Assembly: GCA_026390835.1 (NCBI GenBank)
Contig: JAPLFD010000020.1
Coordinates: 1 to 64,000, forward strand
Direction: 5' to 3'
DNA length: 64,000 bases
Source: Sphingobacteriales bacterium
GTDB lineage: Bacteria > Bacteroidota > Bacteroidia > Sphingobacteriales > Sphingobacteriaceae
A program made the translations under genes and the position numbers. The notes beneath the pieces were generated by a model. That model ran no database searches. It worked only from the letters and a program-made list of their open reading frames with translations, and was not told the origin of the DNA. Numbering within the stretch: the first letter of the stretch is position 1; each line of letters opens with the position of its first letter. Positions 34,800 through 42,702 of this stretch are shown here, in pieces.

Positions 34800-35759
34800 T
34801 TATTTTTCGAGTGTAGGTAGTACACTATAAACCCAACTTTTCCCCCATTCTTCTAGTTCTTCGGTACTCCATAATTCTGGATAGAAAATACGTTTTTGAA
34901 AACGTGGAGGAAGATATTTTTGCCAATTGGTACCACCGGTAGCTTTTATTTCTTCGGGCTGGCGGTTTAAATAGCGCACCGCCGATTTATAATGAGAAAG
35001 TGGCCAATTTACATTCACGTTTACATCGAGTTGGCGCAGTTCGGTTTCTAAAGCGGCAGTAGTTTGGCCCTGAGCTTTTAACTGGGTGTATAGCGCCCGT
35101 AAATTTTTGCTTTGGCAGGTTTCGGCTAGTTCCAAAAAGGTTTTTTCGTATTTTTTCTCAAACTGTTTTAAGGTAAGTGTTTTTTTGCCCGTAGAGAGTT
35201 CGGTAGCGCCGTATTTCCAATAAATATGTTGGTATTGGGTTTTTAAATCGGCTTTTGCCAACGCTTCGCGATGATCTTTATCAACTAATTGAATAAAATC
35301 GGTGGCGTAAATTTCAATCATGCGGTACTGCCCCGATTGAAAACCACTAGCTGGTAGGAGCGACATGCGGAAGGTCAGAAATTGTTCTTTTTCCATGCCG
35401 TCTACCATGATATCAAATGATTGGGTGAGGGCCGTAAAGTATGAATTGATGCGTTTAACTCGAGCGGTGAAAAAGTCGCTGGTTAATTCGCTTTTTTCAG
35501 CTAATTGCTTGCATTCGTGCAAGGCCAGCTTAAAATACAACTCGGTTATTTGGTGGTACAGGATGAAGATTTCTTCATCGGGAAAAGGGGTCTTGGGCGT
35601 TTGCAAGCTCAAAAGTGTATCCAAATGAATGTAGTCCCAATAAGTTAAGAAATCGGCATGTAATAGCCCGTCTAAATAGGACACCATATCTTGCCCCATG
35701 GCTTCGTATTTAGCTTGGAGTTTTTCTAAACGATCTTTAATTTCTGGTGTAATTTCCAT
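34800..35759 (-). CDS. kynA: Tryptophan 2,3-dioxygenase family protein
   Basis: The 319-residue heme dioxygenase is divergent but recognisable: TYWDYIHLDTLLSLQ, the distal-site stretch ILYHQITELYFKL, RMSLLPASGFQSGQYRMIE, and a C-terminal HYKSAVRYL whose His fits the heme ligand, followed by ATGGTNWQKYLP in place of GTGGSSGxxYL. It would open the tryptophan ring to N-formylkynurenine. No other kynurenine-pathway gene is in the window. It lies 8 bp after crcB and 61 bp before the ilvE GTG start. Confidence 0.85.
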   Translation of the reverse strand: MEITPEIKDRLEKLQAKYEAMGQDMVSYLDGLLHADFLTYWDYIHLDTLLSLQTPKTPFPDEEIFILYHQITELYFKLALHECKQLAEKSELTSDFFTARVKRINSYFTALTQSFDIMVDGMEKEQFLTFRMSLLPASGFQSGQYRMIEIYATDFIQLVDKDHREALAKADLKTQYQHIYWKYGATELSTGKKTLTLKQFEKKYEKTFLELAETCQSKNLRALYTQLKAQGQTTAALETELRQLDVNVNVNWPLSHYKSAVRYLNRQPEEIKATGGTNWQKYLPPRFQKRIFYPELWSTEELEEWGKSWVYSVLPTLEK

Positions 35760-35767
35760 GGCGGTTG

Positions 35768-36139
35768 TTAAATGAAACGGGCTAAGTTAGTGCCTAGGTA
35801 TAATCCGGCAACGCTTAGTGCAAAGTTAGCCACAATATTGGTAAGGGCCAGGCCTGTATTTCCGTGTTTAAATAGATCTACGGTTTCGAAGGTAAAGCTA
35901 GAGTAGGTACTAAAGCCACCACAAAAACCGGTAATGAGTAGTAGTTTTAAGGAATAACTGAGGTTTATTTTTTCTACGCCAAGCATCAATACTAGCCCAA
36001 CTACTACACAGCTTAAAAAGTTGGCACTTAGCGTAGCCCAAGGAAATACACTAAGCCCGGCAGGATAACATTTGCTAATTAAATAGCGGGAAACGCTACC
36101 TAGGCCACCGCCACCAAAAACTAATAAAAGCTGTTTCAT
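35768..36139 (-). CDS. crcB: Fluoride exporter CrcB (Fluc)
   Basis: The 123-residue protein has four membrane helices and the family motifs GGGLGSVSRYLIS, WATLSANFLSCVVVG and TGFCGGFSTYSSFTFET (central pore region). Fluc channels work as antiparallel dimers exporting F-. It is embedded in the operon 9 bp after the serB fusion gene; I see no fluoride riboswitch. Confidence 0.93.
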   Translation of the reverse strand: MKQLLLVFGGGGLGSVSRYLISKCYPAGLSVFPWATLSANFLSCVVVGLVLMLGVEKINLSYSLKLLLITGFCGGFSTYSSFTFETVDLFKHGNTGLALTNIVANFALSVAGLYLGTNLARFI

Positions 36140-36148
36140 GGGTTCAAA

Positions 36149-37459
36149 TTAATACAATATCCTGAATTTTATGGTATGCTCAATTTGTTTTAATTTTTTG
36201 AGCACTTCTTTGTCGTATTCGGCACTTACATCGGTAATGGCATAACCAATTTGAGGGTTAGTCATTAAAAATTGGCCCAATATATTGATCTGGTGCTGTG
36301 CAAATACCTGATTGATTTGCGCCATAATACCCGGCACATTGTGGTGTATATGAATTAGACGGTGTGCTTGAGCAATTTTAGGCAATTGCAAATTCGGGAA
36401 ATTGCTGCTTAAATAGCTGTCGCCTTTATTTATAAAATCGGCCATGCGTTGCGGAATAAAACGATTATTTCTTGGATTTCCCTTCGCATCGTCGAATAGT
36501 ACAATACCCATTTGGGTGCATATGCTTTCTGATAATGCCAATTTACTAGCGCCCAAGTAGCCAATAGTTTTAAGTTTTACGGCACGTTTCAGCTTTTCGT
36601 CCTCTAAGCGTTCGCCTTTGCCTAGCAAGAGCATACCCACATCGGCCACATACTTTTCTTCAAAACTTGTTTTATGCCGAATAGAAAAGCCATCTTTTTT
36701 TAATAGTTGTAAACTTTCTTCGGGTATTTGGCCCACAGCTAGGCATAAAATGCGGTTTTTGGGATAAGAGATAGCCCTTGGCAGGTTATTTACGTATAAA
36801 AATTCATCAAAACTGGGTGTAACGTGGTCGGCCTTGGCCGAAATAGTTTTGCGTTCTATATTTTCGGTAAAGGCATAAAACTTTTTAATCAATCCCGATT
36901 CCTTGAGCTGAAAATCTGAATGCCCATCTCCAATACCCACCAATTCGCCTGGCAAGTTCATGCTTTGGAGCAGTTTTACTTTACCCCCTTCGGTGGCTAA
37001 TGGGTTTTGGTCATCAAAACCAATAATGAGTCCATCAGCATTAAAAAGAAAGGTGTTGGCGTAAATATTCTCTTTTTGAATGTGATAAGGCGCCACCACC
37101 GGCGTAATAAATTCTTTAAATCCACCCGAAACAATGAGTACTTCCTGGGCATGCTTTTTAAAGAATAATTTATTGCGGGAAAAAGAGGCCGATACTTTTT
37201 TCTTTAACTGGCTAATCAGTTGATCGAGGTGTTTTTTATTGGCGTCTAGCAAGCGTACCCTAGCCGCTAAACTTTCGCCAAAAGAGAGACGACCTTCCAT
37301 AGCAGCGTGGGTTAATTCATCTATTTCTGTAATTCTTTTTTCTCTTTCGGGATGATTTTTGAGCGAAATACGAGCCAATTCGTCGAGTGCCTCTACTTGG
37401 GTAAAGGTGCTATCAAAATCGATGATGTAATAAAAAGGTTTTAGGATAGGCTTCGGCAT
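36149..37459 (-). CDS. serB: Phosphoserine phosphatase fused to a SerA remnant with ACT domain
   Basis: The 436-residue protein starts with a HAD phosphoserine phosphatase: DFDST at 14-18 (nucleophile Asp14), SGGF at 111-114, GDGHSD at 177-182. From about 234 it resembles 3-phosphoglycerate dehydrogenase SerA, but only its first substrate-domain part (NRILCLAVGQ to about 325). The NAD-binding domain is absent. It resumes with the SerA linker SYLSSNFPNLQLP and ends in a SerA-type serine-binding ACT domain (363-436, HRLIHIHHNVPGIMAQINQV). SerB would make serine; the ACT domain may add feedback control. It overlaps the upstream SDR gene by 19 bp. Confidence 0.87.
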   Translation of the reverse strand: MPKPILKPFYYIIDFDSTFTQVEALDELARISLKNHPEREKRITEIDELTHAAMEGRLSFGESLAARVRLLDANKKHLDQLISQLKKKVSASFSRNKLFFKKHAQEVLIVSGGFKEFITPVVAPYHIQKENIYANTFLFNADGLIIGFDDQNPLATEGGKVKLLQSMNLPGELVGIGDGHSDFQLKESGLIKKFYAFTENIERKTISAKADHVTPSFDEFLYVNNLPRAISYPKNRILCLAVGQIPEESLQLLKKDGFSIRHKTSFEEKYVADVGMLLLGKGERLEDEKLKRAVKLKTIGYLGASKLALSESICTQMGIVLFDDAKGNPRNNRFIPQRMADFINKGDSYLSSNFPNLQLPKIAQAHRLIHIHHNVPGIMAQINQVFAQHQINILGQFLMTNPQIGYAITDVSAEYDKEVLKKLKQIEHTIKFRILY

Positions 37460-38406
37460 ATATCGGCTAATTCTTGCGCTATAGGTTTAAAAGTTATGGA
37501 GATAGTATTTTTTATTTTTTCGTTCGAATAGTTGGATAATTTACCCGCACTACGGGCAGTATCTGTAGTTAGTTCGAGCGGTTTTTTACTGATTTTAGCT
37601 TTCCACTCGGCTAGTTTTGCTACTACCAGCAATTGCCAGGTTTTTACCTCTTTTTGTGGAGCTTTTACGCCCAATTGCTGGGCTATTTCTGTAAATAAAT
37701 CTTTATACAACCAATTTTCGGCATTAATAATGTAGCGTTCGCCGCTAATCTTGCTGTCCATTAGTTTAATCATGCAGGTGGCTACATCGGCAACACTTAC
37801 CAAGCCGCAACTGCCGCTTGGATAATGGCTTAGTCCTTTTTTTACGCTGTTAAAAAGAGCCCCACTACCTTGCAGGCCACACTCTTTGCCAATAATAATG
37901 GAGGGGTTTACAATCACCGCATCCAAGCCTTCGGCAATGCCACGCCAAACTTCAAATTCGCTTAAATGTTTAGATAGGCTATAACCACTTGTTTGTGAAT
38001 TTATTTCTAAATACGCTTCTTCGGTGGTGGCTGTGCCGGGCTTCACTTCGCCTAAAGCGGCTACCGAACTTACGTGTACCAAACGAATATTCCCATGCTC
38101 TAGACAGGCATTGACTACATTCGCCGTGCCCTCTATATTGGTATGCAGCATGTATTTTTTTGCCGCGGAATTAAATGAAATGACTGCAGCCGTATGGTAA
38201 ACTTGGGTGGCTCCTGCCAGCAATTCTTCAACTAAATAAGGGTCGCAAATATCGCCTTCTAGCCAAGTTAGCTTGGGTTGGTTTTCTAAAAAAGGAGGAA
38301 TGATAGAAGTACTACGTTTTAGGCCACGAACAGCACACCCGGCTTGCAGCAATTGCCTAGTGAGTACCGATCCTAAAAACCCTGTTGCGCCTGTAACTAC
38401 AATCAT
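37441..38406 (-). CDS. NAD-dependent epimerase/dehydratase-like SDR
   Basis: The 321-residue extended SDR has VTGATGFLGSVLTRQLL (cofactor), ending of strand 5 HVSSVAALGE, and the active-site YSLSKHLSE (YxxxK), closest to dihydroflavonol-4-reductase/3-beta-hydroxysteroid-dehydrogenase-like proteins. Substrate is unknown. It is the first gene of the leftward operon that continues with the serB fusion, crcB and tryptophan dioxygenase. Confidence 0.85.
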   Translation of the reverse strand: MIVVTGATGFLGSVLTRQLLQAGCAVRGLKRSTSIIPPFLENQPKLTWLEGDICDPYLVEELLAGATQVYHTAAVISFNSAAKKYMLHTNIEGTANVVNACLEHGNIRLVHVSSVAALGEVKPGTATTEEAYLEINSQTSGYSLSKHLSEFEVWRGIAEGLDAVIVNPSIIIGKECGLQGSGALFNSVKKGLSHYPSGSCGLVSVADVATCMIKLMDSKISGERYIINAENWLYKDLFTEIAQQLGVKAPQKEVKTWQLLVVAKLAEWKAKISKKPLELTTDTARSAGKLSNYSNEKIKNTISITFKPIAQELADICRSLS

Positions 38407-38481
38407 TTAAGAAAAAATGCCTTTATGCTTTCAAAAGTAATGGATTAATTGGATATTTGGCAGTATACATCACGATAAAAC

Positions 38482-39663
38482 ATGTCATTAGCCGATTTTT
38501 TTAGCCCCGTTGATTTTGATAAGCTTAGTCCATCATCGGGCTTTTATACTAGCCACTTAGGGGCTACAATAGACTGCTTTACCGATCGTTTCCCGAACCT
38601 CGAACCCAATGCCTACGACTTAGCGCTTATTGGCGTACTCGATGATCGCGGTGCGTTAAACAACCAAGGCTGTGCTCTAGGCCCCGATTATGTTCGTGAA
38701 CGTTTGTATCAATTAAACGAAGGAAACTATACGTCAAGAATAGTTGATTTAGGAAATATTAAAGCCGGCAAAAATCTTTCGGATACGTACATAGCGTTGA
38801 AAATGGTGGTAACAGAATTGGCCAAACTGAACATTGTTCCAATCATTTTAGGTGGCGGACAAGATTTAACCTATGCCCAATACATGGCCTATGAAGGCTT
38901 GGAGCAAAAGGTAGATTTATTAGTGGTAGATTCGCATTTTGATTTAGATGAATCGGCAGAAAATACCATAGAAACTACTTCGCAAGCCTATTTGCAGAAA
39001 ATTTTACTGCATCAGCCAAACTACTTATTCAACTTTACCAATTTGGGTTATCAAACCTATTTTGTAAATCAAGATAGCGTAAAGGCTTTAGATAAATTGT
39101 ATTTTGATGCTCACCGCCTAGGCGAATTTTCGGGCAATATGCAAGCTGCGGAACCACTTATTCGCAATGCCAGCATGCTTAGTTTTGATGTGTCGGCCAT
39201 TCGCTCTTCAGATGCTTGCGCCAACGCCAATGCCAGCCCCAACGGGTTTTATGGCGAAGATGCCTGCCAAATTTGTCGCTATGCCGGTATGAACGATAAG
39301 TTAAGTTCTATCGGTTTTTATGAATTTAACCCTGCTTTCGACCAAAATGGACAAACAGCTTTGTTATTGGCACAAATGATTTGGTATTTTATAGAAGGAT
39401 ATTATCAGCGTAAAAAAGATATCCCGCTACAGCCCAAATCCCAATATTTAATTTACCGTACGTCTTTAAAAGAAGATGGCCACGAATTGTTATTTGTAAA
39501 AAGTAAAAAAACCGATCGTTGGTGGATGCAAGTAGCCTATCCGAGCACTTCCTCTAAAAATGAACGCTATCATTTAGTACCTTGCAGTTACGACGATTAT
39601 CAATTAGCCGTAAATGGCGAAATGCCCAATTTATGGTGGCGCACACAACAAAAACTTGTATGA
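38482..39663 (+). CDS. Arginase-fold protein (formimidoylglutamase-like)
   Basis: The 393-residue protein has the arginase/ureohydrolase fold with a C-terminal extension. The metal-binding motifs are partly lost: canonical GGDHS reads GGGQD (124-128, His to Gln127), DxHxD is kept as DSHFD (150-154), and SxDxD reads SFDVS (234-238, second Asp to Ser). A binuclear manganese site is therefore doubtful. Similar variants are, as I recall, common in Bacteroidota and annotated as formimidoylglutamase. No hut genes are nearby. It overlaps the next gene by 4 bp. Confidence 0.8.
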   Translation: MSLADFFSPVDFDKLSPSSGFYTSHLGATIDCFTDRFPNLEPNAYDLALIGVLDDRGALNNQGCALGPDYVRERLYQLNEGNYTSRIVDLGNIKAGKNLSDTYIALKMVVTELAKLNIVPIILGGGQDLTYAQYMAYEGLEQKVDLLVVDSHFDLDESAENTIETTSQAYLQKILLHQPNYLFNFTNLGYQTYFVNQDSVKALDKLYFDAHRLGEFSGNMQAAEPLIRNASMLSFDVSAIRSSDACANANASPNGFYGEDACQICRYAGMNDKLSSIGFYEFNPAFDQNGQTALLLAQMIWYFIEGYYQRKKDIPLQPKSQYLIYRTSLKEDGHELLFVKSKKTDRWWMQVAYPSTSSKNERYHLVPCSYDDYQLAVNGEMPNLWWRTQQKLV

Positions 39664-40160
39664 TTATGAAAAAGCTATTTCCCATTGTTCTATTTATCCT
39701 AGGTATAGGCTTATTTAATACAGCTCATGCCCAAACGAGCACTGCTCTTGGCTCTATTGCGCCAGATTTTACACAAAATACGCCCGAGGGCAAAGCGTTG
39801 GCCTTAAACTCATTAAGAGGTAAATACGTATTGGTGGATTTTTGGGCATCGTGGTGTGGCCCTTGCCGCCAAGAAAACCCAAATGTGGTAGCTGCTTACA
39901 AGCAATTTAAAGATAAAGGCTTTACCATTTTAGGAGTCTCTTTAGATCGAAGCAAAGAAAGTTGGTTAAAAGCCATTAAAGACGACGGCTTAGTATGGCC
40001 CCAGGTATCTGATCTTCAATATTGGAATAATGCGGTGGCCCGCTTGTACGATGTAAATAGCATTCCGGCAAATTTCTTGCTAGACCCTAAAGGTAAAATC
40101 GTTGCTAGAAATTTACGTGGAGAAGACCTGGGTAGCACTTTAGCTAAGTTTATTCACTAG
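39660..40160 (+). CDS. Periplasmic TlpA-like thioredoxin
   Basis: The 166-residue protein has a signal peptide (KKLFPIVLFILGIGLFNTAHAQ) and an AhpC/TSA-thioredoxin domain with the redox motif FWASWCGPCRQE, and SIPANFLLD (cis-Pro region). It probably reduces disulfides or handles oxidised thiols in the periplasm. The start at 39660 gives an ATGA overlap with the arginase-like gene; ATG 39666 is the alternative. Confidence 0.88.
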   Translation: MIMKKLFPIVLFILGIGLFNTAHAQTSTALGSIAPDFTQNTPEGKALALNSLRGKYVLVDFWASWCGPCRQENPNVVAAYKQFKDKGFTILGVSLDRSKESWLKAIKDDGLVWPQVSDLQYWNNAVARLYDVNSIPANFLLDPKGKIVARNLRGEDLGSTLAKFIH

Positions 40161-40208
40161 TTGAGATTAAACTAAAGCGCATTCAAATAATCATAGAATA
40201 AAAAATCT

Positions 40209-41291
40209 ATGAAAAGAGTTTTATTTCTTTTACTAGCATCGCTTTTGCTTTACAGCTCTTGTAAAAAAACCTCTACACCAAAATCTTCCGTACCACTCTA
40301 TTTTCCACCAACTACAGGTACTGAATGGGAAACCGCATCTCCAACAGATTTAGGGTGGAATTCAATAGAATTTAATTCACTATCTACTTATTTGCAAAGC
40401 AAAAATACAAAAGCCTTCATCATACTCAAAAATGGTAAAATAGTTACAGAGCGCTATTTTGGCAGCTTTACAAGAGATAGTTTATGGTATTGGGCCTCTG
40501 CCGGAAAAACAGTTACCTCCTTATTAATTGGTATTGCTCAACAAGAAGGAAAGTTAAACATTCAACTCCCAACATCGCAATATTTGGGTAATGGCTGGAC
40601 TTCAGCGCCGCAAAACAAAGAACAATTAATTACCATAAAAAATCAGCTAACCATGTCTACTGGTTTGGATGATGAGGTGATGGACGCGGATTGTACTTTA
40701 CCCACTTGTTTGCAATATAAGGCGGATGCAGGCACACGTTGGGCCTACCACAATGCAGCCTATACCTTGTTAGATAAGGTGATAGAAAACGCTACAGGTA
40801 GCACATTTAATCAATATTATCAAAATAAATTGAGAGACCGGATTGGTATGAACGGCTTTTGGATAAAATCCGTTAACTCCAATAATGTTTTATACAGTAA
40901 TGCTCGTAGTATGGCAAGGTTCGGCTTGCTTTTATTAAATAAGGGTAAATGGAGTACTACTGCTATTTTAGATGATGAAAATTATTTTAACAGTATGGTT
41001 ACAACTTCGCAAAATTTAAATTTAAGTTATGGCTATTTAACTTGGTTGAATGGGAAAAGTAGCAGTATGGTTCCCGGATTTCAAACCGTATTTCCAGTTC
41101 AGTTAATACCCAATGCCCCCAGTGATTTATACGCTGCATTAGGTAAAAATGATCAAAAAGTATACGTGGTCCCGTCACAAAATTTGGTAATTATTCGCAT
41201 GGGAAATGCTGCCGGAACGCCCCAATTCGCCGTATCTGGTTTTGATAATGAACTTTGGGGAAAACTGAGATTGATTATTGGGGGTTGGTAA
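40209..41291 (+). CDS. Serine hydrolase, class C beta-lactamase family lipoprotein
   Basis: The 360-residue protein has a lipobox LLYSSCKK. The penicillin-binding-type motifs are SAGKTVTS (SxxK with nucleophile Ser, about 96-99) and YHNAAYTLLD (YxN). The third motif (KTG/HxG) is not clear. It is probably an esterase or peptidase in the periplasm; beta-lactam hydrolysis cannot be assumed. It converges with purD and overlaps it by 17 bp. Confidence 0.85.
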   Translation: MKRVLFLLLASLLLYSSCKKTSTPKSSVPLYFPPTTGTEWETASPTDLGWNSIEFNSLSTYLQSKNTKAFIILKNGKIVTERYFGSFTRDSLWYWASAGKTVTSLLIGIAQQEGKLNIQLPTSQYLGNGWTSAPQNKEQLITIKNQLTMSTGLDDEVMDADCTLPTCLQYKADAGTRWAYHNAAYTLLDKVIENATGSTFNQYYQNKLRDRIGMNGFWIKSVNSNNVLYSNARSMARFGLLLLNKGKWSTTAILDDENYFNSMVTTSQNLNLSYGYLTWLNGKSSSMVPGFQTVFPVQLIPNAPSDLYAALGKNDQKVYVVPSQNLVIIRMGNAAGTPQFAVSGFDNELWGKLRLIIGGW

Positions 41292-42567
41292 AATTTAACA
41301 AATCGGTACCAATATCGCTCCGGAAATAAGCCCCTTCGAAGCTTACTTTAGCGGCATCGGCTAAAGCGGTACTCACCGCTTCTTCTAGCGAATTTTCCAA
41401 AGCTGTAACGGCCAAAACTCGACCTCCGTTGGTTTCAATTTCGCCATTTTTGGCTTTGGTTCCTGCATGGAAAAGGTGACTATTTTGAACTTTATCTAGC
41501 CCGGTAACGACATCTCCTTTTTTATAATCGCCGGGGTAGCCACCGGCTACAAGCATTACGGTTACGGCGGTTTTTGGAGAAATACTAAACGATTTTTCGG
41601 CTAAATTTCCATTGGCTACGCCTAAAAATAAATCCACCAAATCGCATTCTAAACGAGGCAGTACACTTTCTGTTTCAGGGTCGCCCATGCGCACATTATA
41701 CTCAATAACGTATGGGTTACCGGCTACATTCATCAGGCCAATAAACAAAAATCCTTTATACGGAATGTTGTCTTTTTTTAAGCCTTCAATGGTAGGAATC
41801 ACCACTCGTTCTTCTACTTTTTTTAAGAAATCGCCACCGGCAAAACTCACGGGTGAGATGGCGCCCATACCGCCGGTATTTAATCCGGTATCGCCTACAC
41901 CAATGCGCTTATAATCTTTTGCTTCGGGCAAAATTTTATAGCTCTGCCCATCGGTTAATACAAATACCGAAAGCTCAATGCCTTTTAAAAACTCTTCTAC
42001 TACAACCTTTTCGCTGGCAGCTCCAAATTTAGCATCCGCAAGCATAGCAGTCAATTCGGTTTTAGCATCGCTTAAACTTTCGCAAATCAATACACCTTTT
42101 CCTGCGGCTAAACCATCGGCTTTTAATACAATGGGTAGGTTTTGAGTTTCTAAATAAGCCAATCCCTCCGCTAAGGTTTCTTTGGTAAAGGTGGCGTATG
42201 CGGCAGTGGGTATGCGGTGACGCTGCATAAAGGCCTTCGAAAAATCTTTACTTCCCTCTAATTGCGCACCTTCTTGTTGTGGTCCAATTACCGCAATGTG
42301 TCTCAGTTGCTCATCGGCTAAAAAATAATCGTGAATACCTTTTACCAAAGGTTCTTCTGGGCCTACCACTACCAGCTCAATAGTATGGCTTAGGGCAAAG
42401 GCTTTTACAGCTTCAAAATCTGTAGGGTCGAGGGCAACGTTTTCCCCATAGCGTTCGGTTCCGCCATTTCCGGGTGCAATAAATAGCCTAGAACAATGTA
42501 CACTTTGTGCCATTTTCCAGGCAAATGCATTTTCGCGGCCCCCCGAGCCAAGCAACAGAATATTCAT
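41275..42567 (-). CDS. purD: Phosphoribosylamine-glycine ligase
   Basis: The 430-residue ATP-grasp enzyme of purine synthesis joins phosphoribosylamine and glycine. Motifs: MNILLLGSGGRENAFAWK, PGNGGTERYGENV, VLKADGLAAGKGVLI (ATP-grasp) and EYNVRMGDPETESVLP. I start at 42567 (MNILLLG) because an exact TAnnTTTG box (42573-42580) lies 5 bp upstream; the longer frame to 42642 would run through it. Confidence 0.95.
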   Translation of the reverse strand: MNILLLGSGGRENAFAWKMAQSVHCSRLFIAPGNGGTERYGENVALDPTDFEAVKAFALSHTIELVVVGPEEPLVKGIHDYFLADEQLRHIAVIGPQQEGAQLEGSKDFSKAFMQRHRIPTAAYATFTKETLAEGLAYLETQNLPIVLKADGLAAGKGVLICESLSDAKTELTAMLADAKFGAASEKVVVEEFLKGIELSVFVLTDGQSYKILPEAKDYKRIGVGDTGLNTGGMGAISPVSFAGGDFLKKVEERVVIPTIEGLKKDNIPYKGFLFIGLMNVAGNPYVIEYNVRMGDPETESVLPRLECDLVDLFLGVANGNLAEKSFSISPKTAVTVMLVAGGYPGDYKKGDVVTGLDKVQNSHLFHAGTKAKNGEIETNGGRVLAVTALENSLEEAVSTALADAAKVSFEGAYFRSDIGTDLLNFTNPQ

Positions 42568-42572
42568 GTTTG

Positions 42573-42580
42573 CAAAGGTA
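42573..42580 (-). promoter_or_regulatory. -7 promoter box of purD
   Basis: TACCTTTG on the minus strand, exact TAnnTTTG, 5 bp before the ATG; the transcript would be almost leaderless. Confidence 0.5.
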
Positions 42581-42702
42581 TTACAAAAGAGCAAGTTTAT
42601 ATTAATCAAAATCAGTAATTTTACTCCCTCCACTGTCAGCATGGCTTATTTTTAAGCTTGGCAGTATTGTTGTAAAGCAGAGAAGATATTGATATAAAAA
42701 AC

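Noticed and set aside
35768-36160. Fluoride riboswitch before crcB
   Set aside because: Only 9 bp separate crcB from the serB fusion gene, and no conserved fluoride-aptamer segment is seen.
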